DNA of 64,000 bases. Source: Methylobacterium sp. E-045. GTDB taxonomy: Bacteria; Pseudomonadota; Alphaproteobacteria; Rhizobiales; Beijerinckiaceae. Made by a program: the position numbers and the translations under genes. This document shows positions 54,257-63,965 of this stretch, piece by piece (the stretch's first letter is position 1; every line of letters starts with the position of its first letter). The notes beneath the pieces were generated by a model. That model had not been told where the DNA came from and searched no databases. It saw only the letters and a program-made list of their open reading frames with translations. The DNA is taken from NCBI RefSeq assembly GCF_022829685.1, contig NZ_JAKSYE010000027.1:1-64000 (forward strand), given 5' to 3'.

Positions 54257-56590
54257 ATGGCGGCGAACACTTCCACGGCGACGACACAGGACGGTTCCAG
54301 CGCGAATGGCCTGGGACAAGGCTTCCAGGATGCCGACGCGGTGCTGCCGCAATATCATATCGAGGCGCAGACCTCCCTGGTGGAGCGCCCGTTACGCTCC
54401 CTGAAATACGGGGAGGCCTTTGCCGTCCTCGACAGCTACGGCGATATCGGCGTGCTCCCCGGTCCGGAAGGCCTGTATTTCCAGGATACGCGCTACCTCT
54501 CGCGCCTCGGCTTCACCATCGAGGACCAGCGCCCCCTGCTGCTCTCCTCGGTGATGCAGGACGACAACGGCGCGCTGAGCGTCGACATGACGACGCCGGA
54601 TATCCGCATCGATGCCCATGACGAGACCACGATCCCGCGCGAGCTGATCGCCATCGAGCGCACCAAGTTCTTGTTCAAGGGCGCCTGCTACGACCGGATC
54701 GGCCTGCGCAACTACGATTCGCGCCACTGGAAGCTCAAGATCGGCGTGACCTTCGACGCGGATTACCGCGACCTGTTCGAGGTGCGCGGCATGGACCGGC
54801 CGGTCCGCGGCAAGCGCAGCGTGCAGGTGGCGAGCGAATCGGAGGTCCAGTTCCGCTATGTCGGCCTCGACGAGGTGGTGCGCACCACGAGCCTGCATTT
54901 TGGTCCGAAGCCGCACCATATCGAGCCGGGCCGCGCCGAATTCGAAGTCTCGCTGCCGCCGGGCGGCCGGACGTCGCTGTTCATCCGGGTCGTCTGCGAA
55001 TCGCATCGCGCCTTCACCAGCGCCCCCGCCGCCGAGAAGGTCGGCGAGGACGCCGCCGCCGGCCTGTCGCAGGCGGCGGGAAGCGGCGCCGGCGCACGCC
55101 ATCCCAAGGGCCTCGGCGAGGGCGTGATCTTCGCCCGCGCCTATCGCGACGCGCGCCGGGACCTGCGCCAGCTCACCGCCGGCATCACCACGATCATCTC
55201 GTCGAACGACCAGTTCAACGAAGCGGCCTGCCGCGCCACCGCCGACCTCTACATGCTGGCGAGCCGCACGCCCGAGGGGATCTATCCCTTCGCCGGAATC
55301 CCCTGGTACTCCACCGTGTTCGGCCGCGACGGCATCATCACCGCGATGATGGCGCTGTGGATCGACCCCAACTTCGCCAAGGGCGTCCTGCGTTACCTCG
55401 CCTCGACTCAGGCCAAGGCGGTGGACCCCGCCGCCGACGCCCAGCCCGGCAAGGTTCTGCACGAGACCCGGCGCGGCGAGATGGCGATGCTCGGCGAAGT
55501 GCCGTTCCGCCACTATTACGGAACGATCGACGGCACGCCGCTCTTCGTCATGCTGGCCTACGAGTATTACGCCGTCACCGGCGACATCGAGACGATCAAG
55601 CGCATCTGGCCGGCCCTCGAACTCGCCCTTGCATGGATGAACGAGTACGGCGACCGGGACGGCGACGGCTTCGTCGAATATGCCCGCGACACCGACAAGG
55701 GCCTGGAGAACCAGGGCTGGAAGGACAGCCACGATTCGATCTTCCATACCGATGGACAGCTCGCCAAGGGGCCGATCGCCCTGTGCGAAGTCCAGGGCTA
55801 CGTCTATGCCGCCAAGAACGGCATGGCCAAGCTCGCCACCCTGCTCGGCCACGGCGACCTCGCCGCCCGCCTCGGCGAGGAAGCGCTCGCCCTTCGCGAA
55901 AACTTCGACAAGGCGTTCTGGTGCGAGGCAATCGGCACCTACGCGCTGGCCCTCGACGGGGCGAAGAAGCAATGCGCCGTGCGCTCGTCCAATGCCGGCC
56001 ATGCCCTCTTCACCGGCATCGCCCTGCCGGAGCGCGCGGCCAGCGTCGCCGCCAACCTGCTGTCCAAGGACGGGTTCAACGGCTGGGGCGTGCGCACGAT
56101 CGCGCGTGGCGAGGCGCGCTACAACCCGATGTCGTACCATAACGGCTCGATCTGGCCGCACGACAACGCCTTGGTCGCCATGGGCCTCGCGCGCTACGAC
56201 CTGAAGCCGGAAGCCTCGCGCATCTTCCAGGGCATGTTCGACACGGCCCTCTACCAGGACCAGAAGCGCCTGCCGGAGCTGTTCTGCGGCTTCATGCGCC
56301 GCAACCAGCGCGGGCCGGTCTCCTATCCGGTGGCCTGCTCGCCCCAGGCCTGGGCGGCGGCGGCCCCGTTCGCCTTCCTCTCGGCCTGTATCGGCATCGA
56401 GCTCCAGCACGACCGCAACCGCATCCGCCTGCGCAACCCGACCCTTCCGGACTTCCTCGAAGGCGTCTCGATCTTCAACCTGAAGCTCGGCGAGTCGCGG
56501 GTCGACCTGCGGGTGCAGCGCTACGGCAGCGACGTCACGGTGAACGTGCTGAGGCGGGTGGGCGACGCACAGGTATCCGTGGTGAAATAG
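54257..56590 (+). CDS. Amylo-alpha-1,6-glucosidase (glycogen-debranching type)
   Basis: A 777-residue enzyme with two domains. The N-terminal beta-rich GDE-type domain (about residues 45-260) includes YFQDTRYLSRL and TIPRELIAIERTKFLFKG. The C-terminal (alpha/alpha)6 barrel includes AGIPWYSTVFGRDGIITAMM, NQGWKDSHDSIFH and YHNGSIWPHDNAL with the acidic catalytic residues. The family removes alpha-1,6-linked glucose or related oligosaccharides. ATG 54257 is the start. The GT4 gene precedes it. Confidence 0.9.
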   Translation: MAANTSTATTQDGSSANGLGQGFQDADAVLPQYHIEAQTSLVERPLRSLKYGEAFAVLDSYGDIGVLPGPEGLYFQDTRYLSRLGFTIEDQRPLLLSSVMQDDNGALSVDMTTPDIRIDAHDETTIPRELIAIERTKFLFKGACYDRIGLRNYDSRHWKLKIGVTFDADYRDLFEVRGMDRPVRGKRSVQVASESEVQFRYVGLDEVVRTTSLHFGPKPHHIEPGRAEFEVSLPPGGRTSLFIRVVCESHRAFTSAPAAEKVGEDAAAGLSQAAGSGAGARHPKGLGEGVIFARAYRDARRDLRQLTAGITTIISSNDQFNEAACRATADLYMLASRTPEGIYPFAGIPWYSTVFGRDGIITAMMALWIDPNFAKGVLRYLASTQAKAVDPAADAQPGKVLHETRRGEMAMLGEVPFRHYYGTIDGTPLFVMLAYEYYAVTGDIETIKRIWPALELALAWMNEYGDRDGDGFVEYARDTDKGLENQGWKDSHDSIFHTDGQLAKGPIALCEVQGYVYAAKNGMAKLATLLGHGDLAARLGEEALALRENFDKAFWCEAIGTYALALDGAKKQCAVRSSNAGHALFTGIALPERAASVAANLLSKDGFNGWGVRTIARGEARYNPMSYHNGSIWPHDNALVAMGLARYDLKPEASRIFQGMFDTALYQDQKRLPELFCGFMRRNQRGPVSYPVACSPQAWAAAAPFAFLSACIGIELQHDRNRIRLRNPTLPDFLEGVSIFNLKLGESRVDLRVQRYGSDVTVNVLRRVGDAQVSVVK

Positions 56591-56707
56591 ACCTCGGGAC
56601 TGGGGGGCGGCGCACACGCTGCCCCCTCCCCACGGCGGCAGGCATGAAACTGCCCCGAACCACGCGATATCCGGCCACGCGATATCCGAGACAGGCCGTA
56701 AGCCGAC

Positions 56708-56737
56708 AAAAAAAGCCGCCTCCCCGTGGAAGCGGCT
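56708..56737 (-). terminator. Intrinsic terminator downstream of infC
   Basis: Read on the minus strand: a 10-bp stem AGCCGCTTCC/GGAGGCGGCT with one G-U pair, a four-base loop, and a run of seven T. Weaker T-tract in the other direction (three T), so it may serve the debranching gene slightly. It is 40 bases after the infC stop. Confidence 0.85.
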
Positions 56738-56776
56738 CTTTGATCGTCCGTGTCCCGTGACGGGACGACGAGTGCC

Positions 56777-57319
56777 TCAGCGCGGCGCCAGGATCATGAT
56801 CATCTGGCGGCCTTCGAGCATCGGCTCGCTCTCCACCTTGGCGATTTCCTGGGTCTCGTTCTTCACCCGCTCGAGCAGGCGCAGGCCGATATCCTGGTGC
56901 GCCATCTCGCGGCCGCGGAAGCGCAGGGTGACCTTCACCTTGTCACCCTCTTCGAAGAACCGGATGACGGCCTTCATCTTGGTATCGTAGTCGTGCTTGT
57001 CGATACCGGGGCGGAGCTTGATCTCCTTGACCTCGACCGTCTTCTGCTTCTTGCGCGCCTCGTTCTGCTTCTTCTGCTCGTTGAAGCGGAAGCGGCCGTA
57101 ATCGAGAAGCTTACAGACGGGAGGGACGGAGTTCGGCGCGATCTCCACGAGATCGAGGCCCGCCTCTTCGGCGAGGGCGAGCGCGTCGAAGAAGGCGACG
57201 ACACCGCGGTTCTGCCCGGTATCATCGATGAGCTGCACTTCGCGGACGCCACGGATGTCCCGATTGGCGCGCGGCCCGTCCTTCTGCGGGGCCGGCATGG
57301 CTCTCATTGGTCTACGAAT
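56777..57319 (-). CDS. infC: Translation initiation factor IF-3
   Basis: It binds the 30S subunit and checks the start codon. The protein has the N-domain stretch [15 protein letters not shown] and [19 protein letters not shown], the helical linker [13 protein letters not shown], and a C-domain with [14 protein letters not shown] and [10 protein letters not shown]. The start proposed here is ATT at 57319 (product 180 residues, [15 protein letters not shown]): GGAG lies nine bases before it, and infC in other bacteria uses ATT or ATC for autoregulation. ATG 57307 would give a shorter product without a usable ribosome-binding site. Confidence 0.95.
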   Translation of the reverse strand: MRRPMRAMPAPQKDGPRANRDIRGVREVQLIDDTGQNRGVVAFFDALALAEEAGLDLVEIAPNSVPPVCKLLDYGRFRFNEQKKQNEARKKQKTVEVKEIKLRPGIDKHDYDTKMKAVIRFFEEGDKVKVTLRFRGREMAHQDIGLRLLERVKNETQEIAKVESEPMLEGRQMIMILAPR

Positions 57320-57486
57320 GGCTTCAATCTCCTAGTGAACGACGAAACGGCAGCCTGCGGACATCGCCCGGAGGGCTAGACCTGCCACCAATCGCTCCGG
57401 CAATCCGGTTGCGGACACCATGTCCGAACTGCGTCCCGTGTCAACAGGCAGGAACGGGTTTGGTTCACGAACCGGCTCATACCATC

Positions 57487-58713
57487 TCAGCGCGTGTGCC
57501 GGGCGAGGAGCTCGGCATAGACGGCGAGGGTGGCGCCCACCATGCCGTCGAGGGAGAAATGCGCCTCCACATGGGCGCGTCCCCTGCGGGTCATGGCGTC
57601 CCGCGCACTGGCTCCGAGAGTAAGGGCCTCGAGCAGGGCCTCGGCCAGGGCCGGCGCGTCGCCGGGCGGCACCCGCCAGCCGGTGCGCTGGGCCGCCGGC
57701 ACTTCAGGCGGGGCGAGCACCGTCTCCGGCACCGCGCCGAGGTCCGAGACCACGACCGGGGTCCCGAGGGCCTGGGCTTCCACAGCCGAACGCCCGAACG
57801 CCTCGGGTTCGACGGAGGGGACCGCGACCACCGAGGCCGCCCGGAAGGCGGCCGGCATGTCGGTGCAATGGCCGACCCTCAGGACGACGCCGCGGAGCCC
57901 GCGGGCCTCGATCAGCGCGTCGAGCTCCCGCTCATAGGCGGAGCGGCCCTGCGGGTCTCCGGCCAGGACGAAGACGACATCGGTGACGCCGCGGTCACGC
58001 AGGACCGACGCCGCCTCGATCAGCACGCGCTGTCCCTTCCAGGCGGTGAGCCGGGCCGCGAGCAGGACGACGCGCTGGTGCGGCGCCACGTCCCAGGACC
58101 GGCGCAGGGCCTCGACCCGTGCCGGCGCCACGGCGCCGGGCGAGAACTGGGCGAGGTCGGTGCCGCGATGGACGACCCGGACACGGTCGCCGGCCTGATC
58201 GGGATGGAGCATCCGGATGAGGTCGGCGGTGTAGTGGGAATTGGCGATGACCACGTCGCCGCGCGCCATCACCGAATTGTAGAGCACCTTCACCCCGGTC
58301 CGACCGGAATAGCTGCCGTGATAGGTGGTCACATAGGGGATCTTCAGCCGCCGGGCGGCGCCCAGGGCCACCCAGGCGGGGGCTCGCGAGCGGGCGTGGA
58401 TGATCTGGACCCCCTCGCGCCGGCACAGGCCGGAGAGGCGTCCCACATTCAGCGCCATGGCGAGGGGATTCTTGGAGGCCGCCGGGAACGGAAGCCAGGT
58501 TCCGCCCTTGGCCTGCATCTCGCCGACGAGGCGCCCGCCTTCCGTCGCCACGAGTGCCCGCGCGCCAACGGAGGCGAGGGCTGCGGCCACATCCACCGTG
58601 GTGCGCTCCGCCCCGCCCGCATCGAGGGCGGGGATGATCTGCAGGACCGTGGCGCCCGCCAGCGGTTGCGCCTCGCTGGGGAAGCCAGCGCCGAATCGCT
58701 CGTCGCCGCTCAT
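57487..58713 (-). CDS. Glycosyltransferase, GT4 family
   Basis: A 408-residue GT-B enzyme. The acceptor domain opens VLQIIPALDAGGAERTTVDV, the donor domain has LLAARLTAWKGQRVLIEA and EAFGRSAVEAQALGTPVVVSD (E-x7-E). ATG 58713 with GAAAGG upstream is the start. It is divergent from the alpha/beta hydrolase gene and precedes infC on the same strand. Cell-surface polysaccharide or lipid glycosylation is likely; the substrate cannot be read. Confidence 0.9.
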   Translation of the reverse strand: MSGDERFGAGFPSEAQPLAGATVLQIIPALDAGGAERTTVDVAAALASVGARALVATEGGRLVGEMQAKGGTWLPFPAASKNPLAMALNVGRLSGLCRREGVQIIHARSRAPAWVALGAARRLKIPYVTTYHGSYSGRTGVKVLYNSVMARGDVVIANSHYTADLIRMLHPDQAGDRVRVVHRGTDLAQFSPGAVAPARVEALRRSWDVAPHQRVVLLAARLTAWKGQRVLIEAASVLRDRGVTDVVFVLAGDPQGRSAYERELDALIEARGLRGVVLRVGHCTDMPAAFRAASVVAVPSVEPEAFGRSAVEAQALGTPVVVSDLGAVPETVLAPPEVPAAQRTGWRVPPGDAPALAEALLEALTLGASARDAMTRRGRAHVEAHFSLDGMVGATLAVYAELLARHTR

Positions 58714-58892
58714 CGAGCCCGGCCTTTCGGCGACGGCCGGTTCGATGAAAGGTAGCCTTTGAGGGGGCGACGGGACTCGTCTGGTGTCTCGATCATGGTC
58801 GCCAGCATCGGGGGCACGCTTTACGGCTCGGTAAACGAAATGCGACTGCAGCACGGTCAGATGTCGGTTTTACCGGATTAAAAGGACTTCGC

Positions 58893-59672
58893 ATGGACTC
58901 AGCGCTCAGCCAGGCCCCGACGTTCATCACCGTCGGCGAGGGAGACGCCGCACGCCGCATCGCTGTGCGCACCCGCGCGGGAGACGGGCCCGCCCTGGTC
59001 TGGCTCGGGGGCTTCCGCTCCGATATGGGCGCCACCAAGGCCATGGTTCTCGACGCCTTCGCGCGGGACCATGGCCGCGCCCTCGTCCGGTTCGACTATA
59101 CCGGGCACGGCGAATCGGAGGGAGAGTTCGCCGGATCGACGATCTCGACCTGGCTCGACGACGCCATGGCGGTCCTCGACGCCACGGTGACCGGGAGCGC
59201 CATCCTGGTCGGTTCGTCGATGGGAGGCTGGATCGCCTGCCTCGCGGCACGCGCACGGGCGCTCCGGGGCGATACCCCCCTCGCCGGCATGGTGCTGATC
59301 GCCCCCGCCCTCGATTTCACCGAGAGCCTGATGTGGGAGCGTTTCCCGCCGGAGATCCGCGCGACGATGGAGCGGGACGGGGTGTGGATGCGGCCCACGG
59401 AGTACGGACCGGACCCGGTCCCCACCACCATGGCGTTGATCGAGGACGGGCGCCGGCACCTCCTCCTCGGTGGCCCGATCGATCCGGGCTGTCCGGTGCA
59501 TATCCTGCAGGGGATGCGGGATCCCGACGTGCCCTACACCCATGCCCTCGCGACGGTGGAACGGCTGCCGCCTCCCGGCACCGTCCTCACCCTCATCGCC
59601 GATGGCGACCACCGCCTGTCACGTCCGCAGGATCTGGCGCGGCTGCTGGCGGCGGTGGCGGACATCGCCTGA
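58893..59672 (+). CDS. Alpha/beta hydrolase
   Basis: A 259-residue cytosolic esterase-like protein. The nucleophile elbow is LVGSSMGGWIA (G-x-S-x-G), the oxyanion region is VWLGGFRSDM, Asp lies in RDPDVPYTHA and His in GDHRLSRPQD, a complete catalytic triad. It resembles the bacterial relatives of ABHD10. AAAAGGACTTCGC lies just before the ATG. Substrate unknown. It converges with the DUF1150 gene after 13 bases. Confidence 0.88.
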   Translation: MDSALSQAPTFITVGEGDAARRIAVRTRAGDGPALVWLGGFRSDMGATKAMVLDAFARDHGRALVRFDYTGHGESEGEFAGSTISTWLDDAMAVLDATVTGSAILVGSSMGGWIACLAARARALRGDTPLAGMVLIAPALDFTESLMWERFPPEIRATMERDGVWMRPTEYGPDPVPTTMALIEDGRRHLLLGGPIDPGCPVHILQGMRDPDVPYTHALATVERLPPPGTVLTLIADGDHRLSRPQDLARLLAAVADIA

Positions 59673-59685
59673 GCCGACCGGCGCC

Positions 59686-59970
59686 TCAATGAAGACTGAC
59701 GGCGTGCAGATCGTTCGCCATGGCATTGGCGACGATCACGTCGCGGGAATCGGCCAGCAGGATCGGGCTGCCGCTCGCCGAGAGCAGCGCGAACAGGTCC
59801 ATGCCGGGGGTCAGGTCCGGAGCCTGCGGAAACAGACGCTTCACCTCGTCGGAGCGGATCGGCCGGACATAGGCGATATGGCCCTCGCCGAGAGCCGCGA
59901 GGTCGGCGGCGTTGAACTCGGCGGGATCGAGATCGGCCGGGGTGATCGGGTTTGCGTTGAAATCGGTCAT
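59686..59970 (-). CDS. DUF1150 family small protein
   Basis: A 94-residue acidic protein with the family core AALGEGHIAYVRPIRSDEVKRLF and SGSPILLADSRDVIVANAMAND. ATG 59970 follows GAAAGGAGGG. DUF1150 genes are usually just downstream of a small heat-shock gene in this order, and this one is 100 bp after hsp20. Function is unknown. Confidence 0.87.
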   Translation of the reverse strand: MTDFNANPITPADLDPAEFNAADLAALGEGHIAYVRPIRSDEVKRLFPQAPDLTPGMDLFALLSASGSPILLADSRDVIVANAMANDLHAVSLH

Positions 59971-60069
59971 GGTAGGCCCTCCTTTCGAGGCAGAGCTTGT
60001 TCGAGGCAGAGCTTGGGTCCGGGACGGCGCCACCGGCGGCACGCTTCCGGATGACGGGATCGGATGCGT

Positions 60070-60507
60070 TCAGATGTCGTCGCGGGAGCCGATGGCGATC
60101 TTGCGGACGATGCGTTCCGGCTCGGGCCGGGTCAGGTCGATGGAGAGAAGCCCGTTCGAGAGGTCCGCTCCCATCACCTCCATGCCGTCCGCGAGCAGGA
60201 AGGCGCGCTGGAACTGGCGGGCGGCGATGCCGCGATGCAGGAACTGGCGCGCCTTGTCGTCGACCTGGCGGCCCCGCACCACGAGTTGGTTCTCTTCCAG
60301 CATCACGTCGAGCTGATCCCGCGTGAAGCCGGCCACCGCGAGGGTGATCCGCAGCCGCTCGGGCTCGTCGTCGGAGCGCTGCACGCGCTCGATGTTGTAG
60401 GGCGGGTACCCGTCGTTGGCCGCCTTCGACACCCGGTCGAGGGCCTGCTCGATCTCGTCAAAGCCGAGAAGAAACGGATGTCCGAACGGAGAAGGCCGTG
60501 TCGTCAC
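60070..60507 (-). CDS. Small heat-shock protein, Hsp20/IbpA family
   Basis: An ATP-independent holdase that protects unfolding proteins. The 145-residue protein has the alpha-crystallin domain: YNIERVQRSDDEPERLRITL, then LVVRGRQVDD, and FQRAFLLADGMEVMGADLSNGLL with the conserved A-x-x-x-N-G-L, ending with the SIDLTRPEPE strand. GTG 60507 with AAGGA nine bases upstream is the start. I looked for a thermometer-type leader and a heat-shock promoter and found neither convincingly. Confidence 0.92.
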   Translation of the reverse strand: MTTRPSPFGHPFLLGFDEIEQALDRVSKAANDGYPPYNIERVQRSDDEPERLRITLAVAGFTRDQLDVMLEENQLVVRGRQVDDKARQFLHRGIAARQFQRAFLLADGMEVMGADLSNGLLSIDLTRPEPERIVRKIAIGSRDDI

Positions 60508-61103
60508 GTGATCTTGTCCTTCGCGAAGCCCAGGGGTCGATAGAATAAGGCACTTCGATCTGTCGGAGCCCGCCTGCCGCAGCACTCCTCCCGGCGGTCG
60601 CCTGCCGGTCACCGCGATATGGAGATGTGGAAAAGCGGCATCAAGGGTTCGGCTCCAAGGGTCCCACTCACCGCCGGTCCTTCCCCCTGTCCGGAGGCCT
60701 GCAACGGCGGATGCCTCCTCGAACGCGTTCGCATCGGGCAGGGAGACGATCCCGTACCGGAGGGAGATGCAGGATGATCCGGCAAGTTTTTCGGGAGTTT
60801 TCGGAAATCGAAGGCGTGCAAGTCGAGCGTCGCAGTAACAGTTTGGAACTGCTCTGATTTTCAGCACAAAGCTTGATCTTGCAGGATCAATTCGGATACT
60901 CCGCGCCACGTCGAACGATGCGGCGGTGCGCAAGCCGGGCGCCACGGGTCAGGCTGGAGCGACACCGGAACGCGAGCGTCGCGCTCAATGCCCGAGGAAC
61001 CGCCGAAGACGAGCCCCGCCGGGGGTCTCGGCGATTCCCGTTTGCCATGGCGTTTCGACGCAGGTGACCAGGGACTGCCGCAACCGAGGAGAACCGGACC
61101 GTT
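60508..61103. other. 596-bp divergent intergenic region between hsp20 and an exported-protein gene
   Basis: No credible ORF or RNA gene was seen. A near-perfect 18-bp palindrome at 60873-60890 (TTGATCTTGCAGGATCAA, one mismatch pair) is the best operator candidate. A/T-rich DNA at 60795-60885 is a plausible promoter zone for the rightward exbBD-tonB group. Confidence 0.5.
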
Positions 61104-61580
61104 ATGAAAGAGGCGCACCGCGTGATCGATTTCCCATCTCTTTCTCCCGTCCGGGCCGTCGGCGCCGCGCTGATGGCCGCCGCCCTCACGGTGGGATGGA
61201 CCGTCTCCGCCCCCGCCCAGGATGCGAAGGCTCCCGTCCTGAAGCTCGAACTCAATCGTCTCGAGCCGGCGGGCGAGGCCTGCCGTACCTATCTCCTCGT
61301 GGACAACAGCCGCGGCACCGCCCTGAAATCCCTGAAGCTCGACCTGTTCGCCTTCGATACGGAAGGCGTCGCGCAGAAGCGCCTCGCCGTCGAACTCGGC
61401 CCCGTCCAGGACCGCAAGACCATGGTACGGCTGTTCGACTTCCCGGCGCTCGCCTGCCCGAAGATCGGCCGGGTCCTCCTCAACGACGTTCTCGCCTGCG
61501 AAGGCGGCGAGGCCAGCCGTGAGAGCTGCCTCGACCGGATCGAGACCGAGAGCAAGACGAGCGCGAGCTTCACGCGCTGA
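61104..61580 (+). CDS. Exported hypothetical protein upstream of exbB
   Basis: A 158-residue protein with a signal peptide ending SAPAQD near residue 40. The mature part has an Ig-like pattern with YLLVDNSRGTALKSLKLDLF, and cysteines in EACRTY, LACPKIG, LACEGG and ESCLDR that could form two disulfides. I do not recognise the family name. The 87-bp gap to exbB and shared strand suggest one operon and an envelope role. GAGGAGAACC precedes the ATG by eleven bases. Confidence 0.75.
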   Translation: MKEAHRVIDFPSLSPVRAVGAALMAAALTVGWTVSAPAQDAKAPVLKLELNRLEPAGEACRTYLLVDNSRGTALKSLKLDLFAFDTEGVAQKRLAVELGPVQDRKTMVRLFDFPALACPKIGRVLLNDVLACEGGEASRESCLDRIETESKTSASFTR

Positions 61581-61666
61581 CCCGACGGGCGGGCCGACGT
61601 CCCGTCCGAACGCCGATCCGGTCGCCCCTCGGCGATCGCCACCCAACGAACCCCGAGGAGCCCGCC

Positions 61667-62362
<696 letters not shown>

Positions 62363-62472
62363 CGCGGCTCTCTCGACGCTCTGAAGATTCCATGGCCGGC
62401 GCGGATGCGGCGGCCCGATGACGACATGCGGCGGGCCATCGAGCCGGCCGCCGATGCCCCGGAGGGCGAACG

Positions 62473-62955
62473 ATGGGTATGGGTTCGGTCCGCGCCAGCG
62501 GCGGCGGCGACGACGACGATGACCTCGATTCCGCGCCGATGTCCGAGATCAACGTCACGCCGATGGTGGACGTGATGCTGGTGCTGCTGATCATCTTCAT
62601 GGTCGCGGCGCCGCTGATGACGACGGGCGTGCCGGTGCAACTGCCCAAGACCACGGCCGCCAAGGTCGCCCAGGCGAAGAAACCCCTGGAAATCTCCATC
62701 GACAAGGAAGGCAAGCCGTTCCTGGCCAAGGACGAACTCACGGCGGAGACGATCATGCCGCGCCTGAAGGCGCTGGCGGCGGAAGACCCGACCCAGGTCA
62801 TGCTGGTGCGCGGCGACAAGGACGTGCCCTACGGCAAGATCATGGAAGTGATGGGCCTCGTCGGCCAGGCCGGCTTCACCAAGGTGTCCCTGATCGCGCA
62901 ATCCCCGGGCGGAGCGCCTTCGGCGCCCCCCGCGGCGAGCGGAGCACCGCGGTAG
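62473..62955 (+). CDS. exbD: ExbD-type subunit of the TonB system
   Basis: A 160-residue protein with one helix carrying the proton-path Asp in NVTPMVDVMLVLLIIFMV, then a periplasmic domain (PVQLPKTTAAK to KVSLIAQSP) and a Pro/Ala tail. GGAGG lies seven bases before the ATG. It starts 110 bp after exbB and ends five bases before tonB. Confidence 0.95.
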   Translation: MGMGSVRASGGGDDDDDLDSAPMSEINVTPMVDVMLVLLIIFMVAAPLMTTGVPVQLPKTTAAKVAQAKKPLEISIDKEGKPFLAKDELTAETIMPRLKALAAEDPTQVMLVRGDKDVPYGKIMEVMGLVGQAGFTKVSLIAQSPGGAPSAPPAASGAPR

Positions 62956-62960
62956 ACTCG

Positions 62961-63965
62961 ATGAGTGCCCTCGTTTCGACACGTGAACCCGGCCGGCAAG
63001 GTCCCACGGGCCTCGCTGCTGCCTTCCTTGTGGCCTTCGTCCTGCACCTGACGGTGCTGGCGGGCATGATGCTGTTCGGCCAGGCGCCCAAGGCGCCCCC
63101 CGGCGAGAACACGATCACCATCGATCTGGCGCCGCAATCGACGGAGGCCGAGGCCCCGTCGGCTCCCGCCATGACGGAGGCGGTGCCTCCACCGGCGGAA
63201 GAGGCCCCCGTCGAGACGCCGGACGTGGTGGAAGAGGTGCAGCCTCCGGAGATGGTGGCGGTGACGCCGCCCGAGACAACTGAGATCCCCCCCGACGAGA
63301 CCCAGCCGGTGGTCACCCCCGACACGGTCACGGAGGTGCCGCCGGAGGAGCAGGTGGTCACCTCCACCGCCGAGGTGGCCGAGCCCTTGGTTCCGCCGCC
63401 GCCGGTCGTGGCCAAGCCGCCCGAGCCGGTGAAGCCGCCTAAGCCCGTCGAGATCGTCAAACCGAAGCCGAAGCCCGATCCGAGGATCGAGGCGAAGCGC
63501 CAGGAGGAACTGGAGGCCAAGCGCGAGGCCATTCGCGAGGCGAAGCTGAAGGCGGCCAAGGAAGCCAAGCTCAGGGCCGCGCGCGAGACCAGCCGACGCG
63601 CCGCTCAGGAGGGCGGGCCCGCCAGTTCGGCCTCCTCCGCGAGGCAGGCCAGCACCGGCTCGTCCGCCGCCGGCAATGACCCGAGCGCTCTGCGCCAATG
63701 GCAGGGAGCCCTGGCCTCGGCCATCAACGGCCGCATGAACCGCAACGCGGCGGCGGGGACGGCGGGCGGCACCGCCGTGGTGCGCTTCACCGTCTCGCGC
63801 TCGGGTCAGGTGCTCAGCGCCGGGCTCGCCAGCAGCAGCGGCATCAGCGTCATCGACGGTGCGGCGCTGGCCGCCGTGCGCGGTTCGCTGCCGGCGGCTC
63901 CTCCCGGCGTCTCCGTGAGCAGCCTCGCCGTTACGGTTCCCATGCGCTTCCGGCCGGGCGGCTGA
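62961..63965 (+). CDS. tonB: TonB family energy transducer
   Basis: A 334-residue protein. An N-terminal anchor (about residues 18-36, AAAFLVAFVLHLTVLAGMM) contains the conserved His that couples to ExbD. Residues 50-165 are Pro/Glu-rich, then Lys/Glu/Ala-rich helix to 215. The C-terminal domain (about 240-334) has GGTAVVRFTVSRSGQV and IDGAALAAVRGSLPAAPPG, as in TonB. The arrangement exbB-exbD-tonB makes this a complete energising unit for outer-membrane receptors; no receptor gene lies in the window. Confidence 0.93.
   Translation: MSALVSTREPGRQGPTGLAAAFLVAFVLHLTVLAGMMLFGQAPKAPPGENTITIDLAPQSTEAEAPSAPAMTEAVPPPAEEAPVETPDVVEEVQPPEMVAVTPPETTEIPPDETQPVVTPDTVTEVPPEEQVVTSTAEVAEPLVPPPPVVAKPPEPVKPPKPVEIVKPKPKPDPRIEAKRQEELEAKREAIREAKLKAAKEAKLRAARETSRRAAQEGGPASSASSARQASTGSSAAGNDPSALRQWQGALASAINGRMNRNAAAGTAGGTAVVRFTVSRSGQVLSAGLASSSGISVIDGAALAAVRGSLPAAPPGVSVSSLAVTVPMRFRPGG

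Noticed and set aside
60508..60620. Heat-shock promoter or ROSE-type RNA thermometer for hsp20
   Set aside because: I could not find the CTTGA-type -35 with the matching -10, nor the short anti-Shine-Dalgarno hairpin expected in front of a GTG start with AAGGA.
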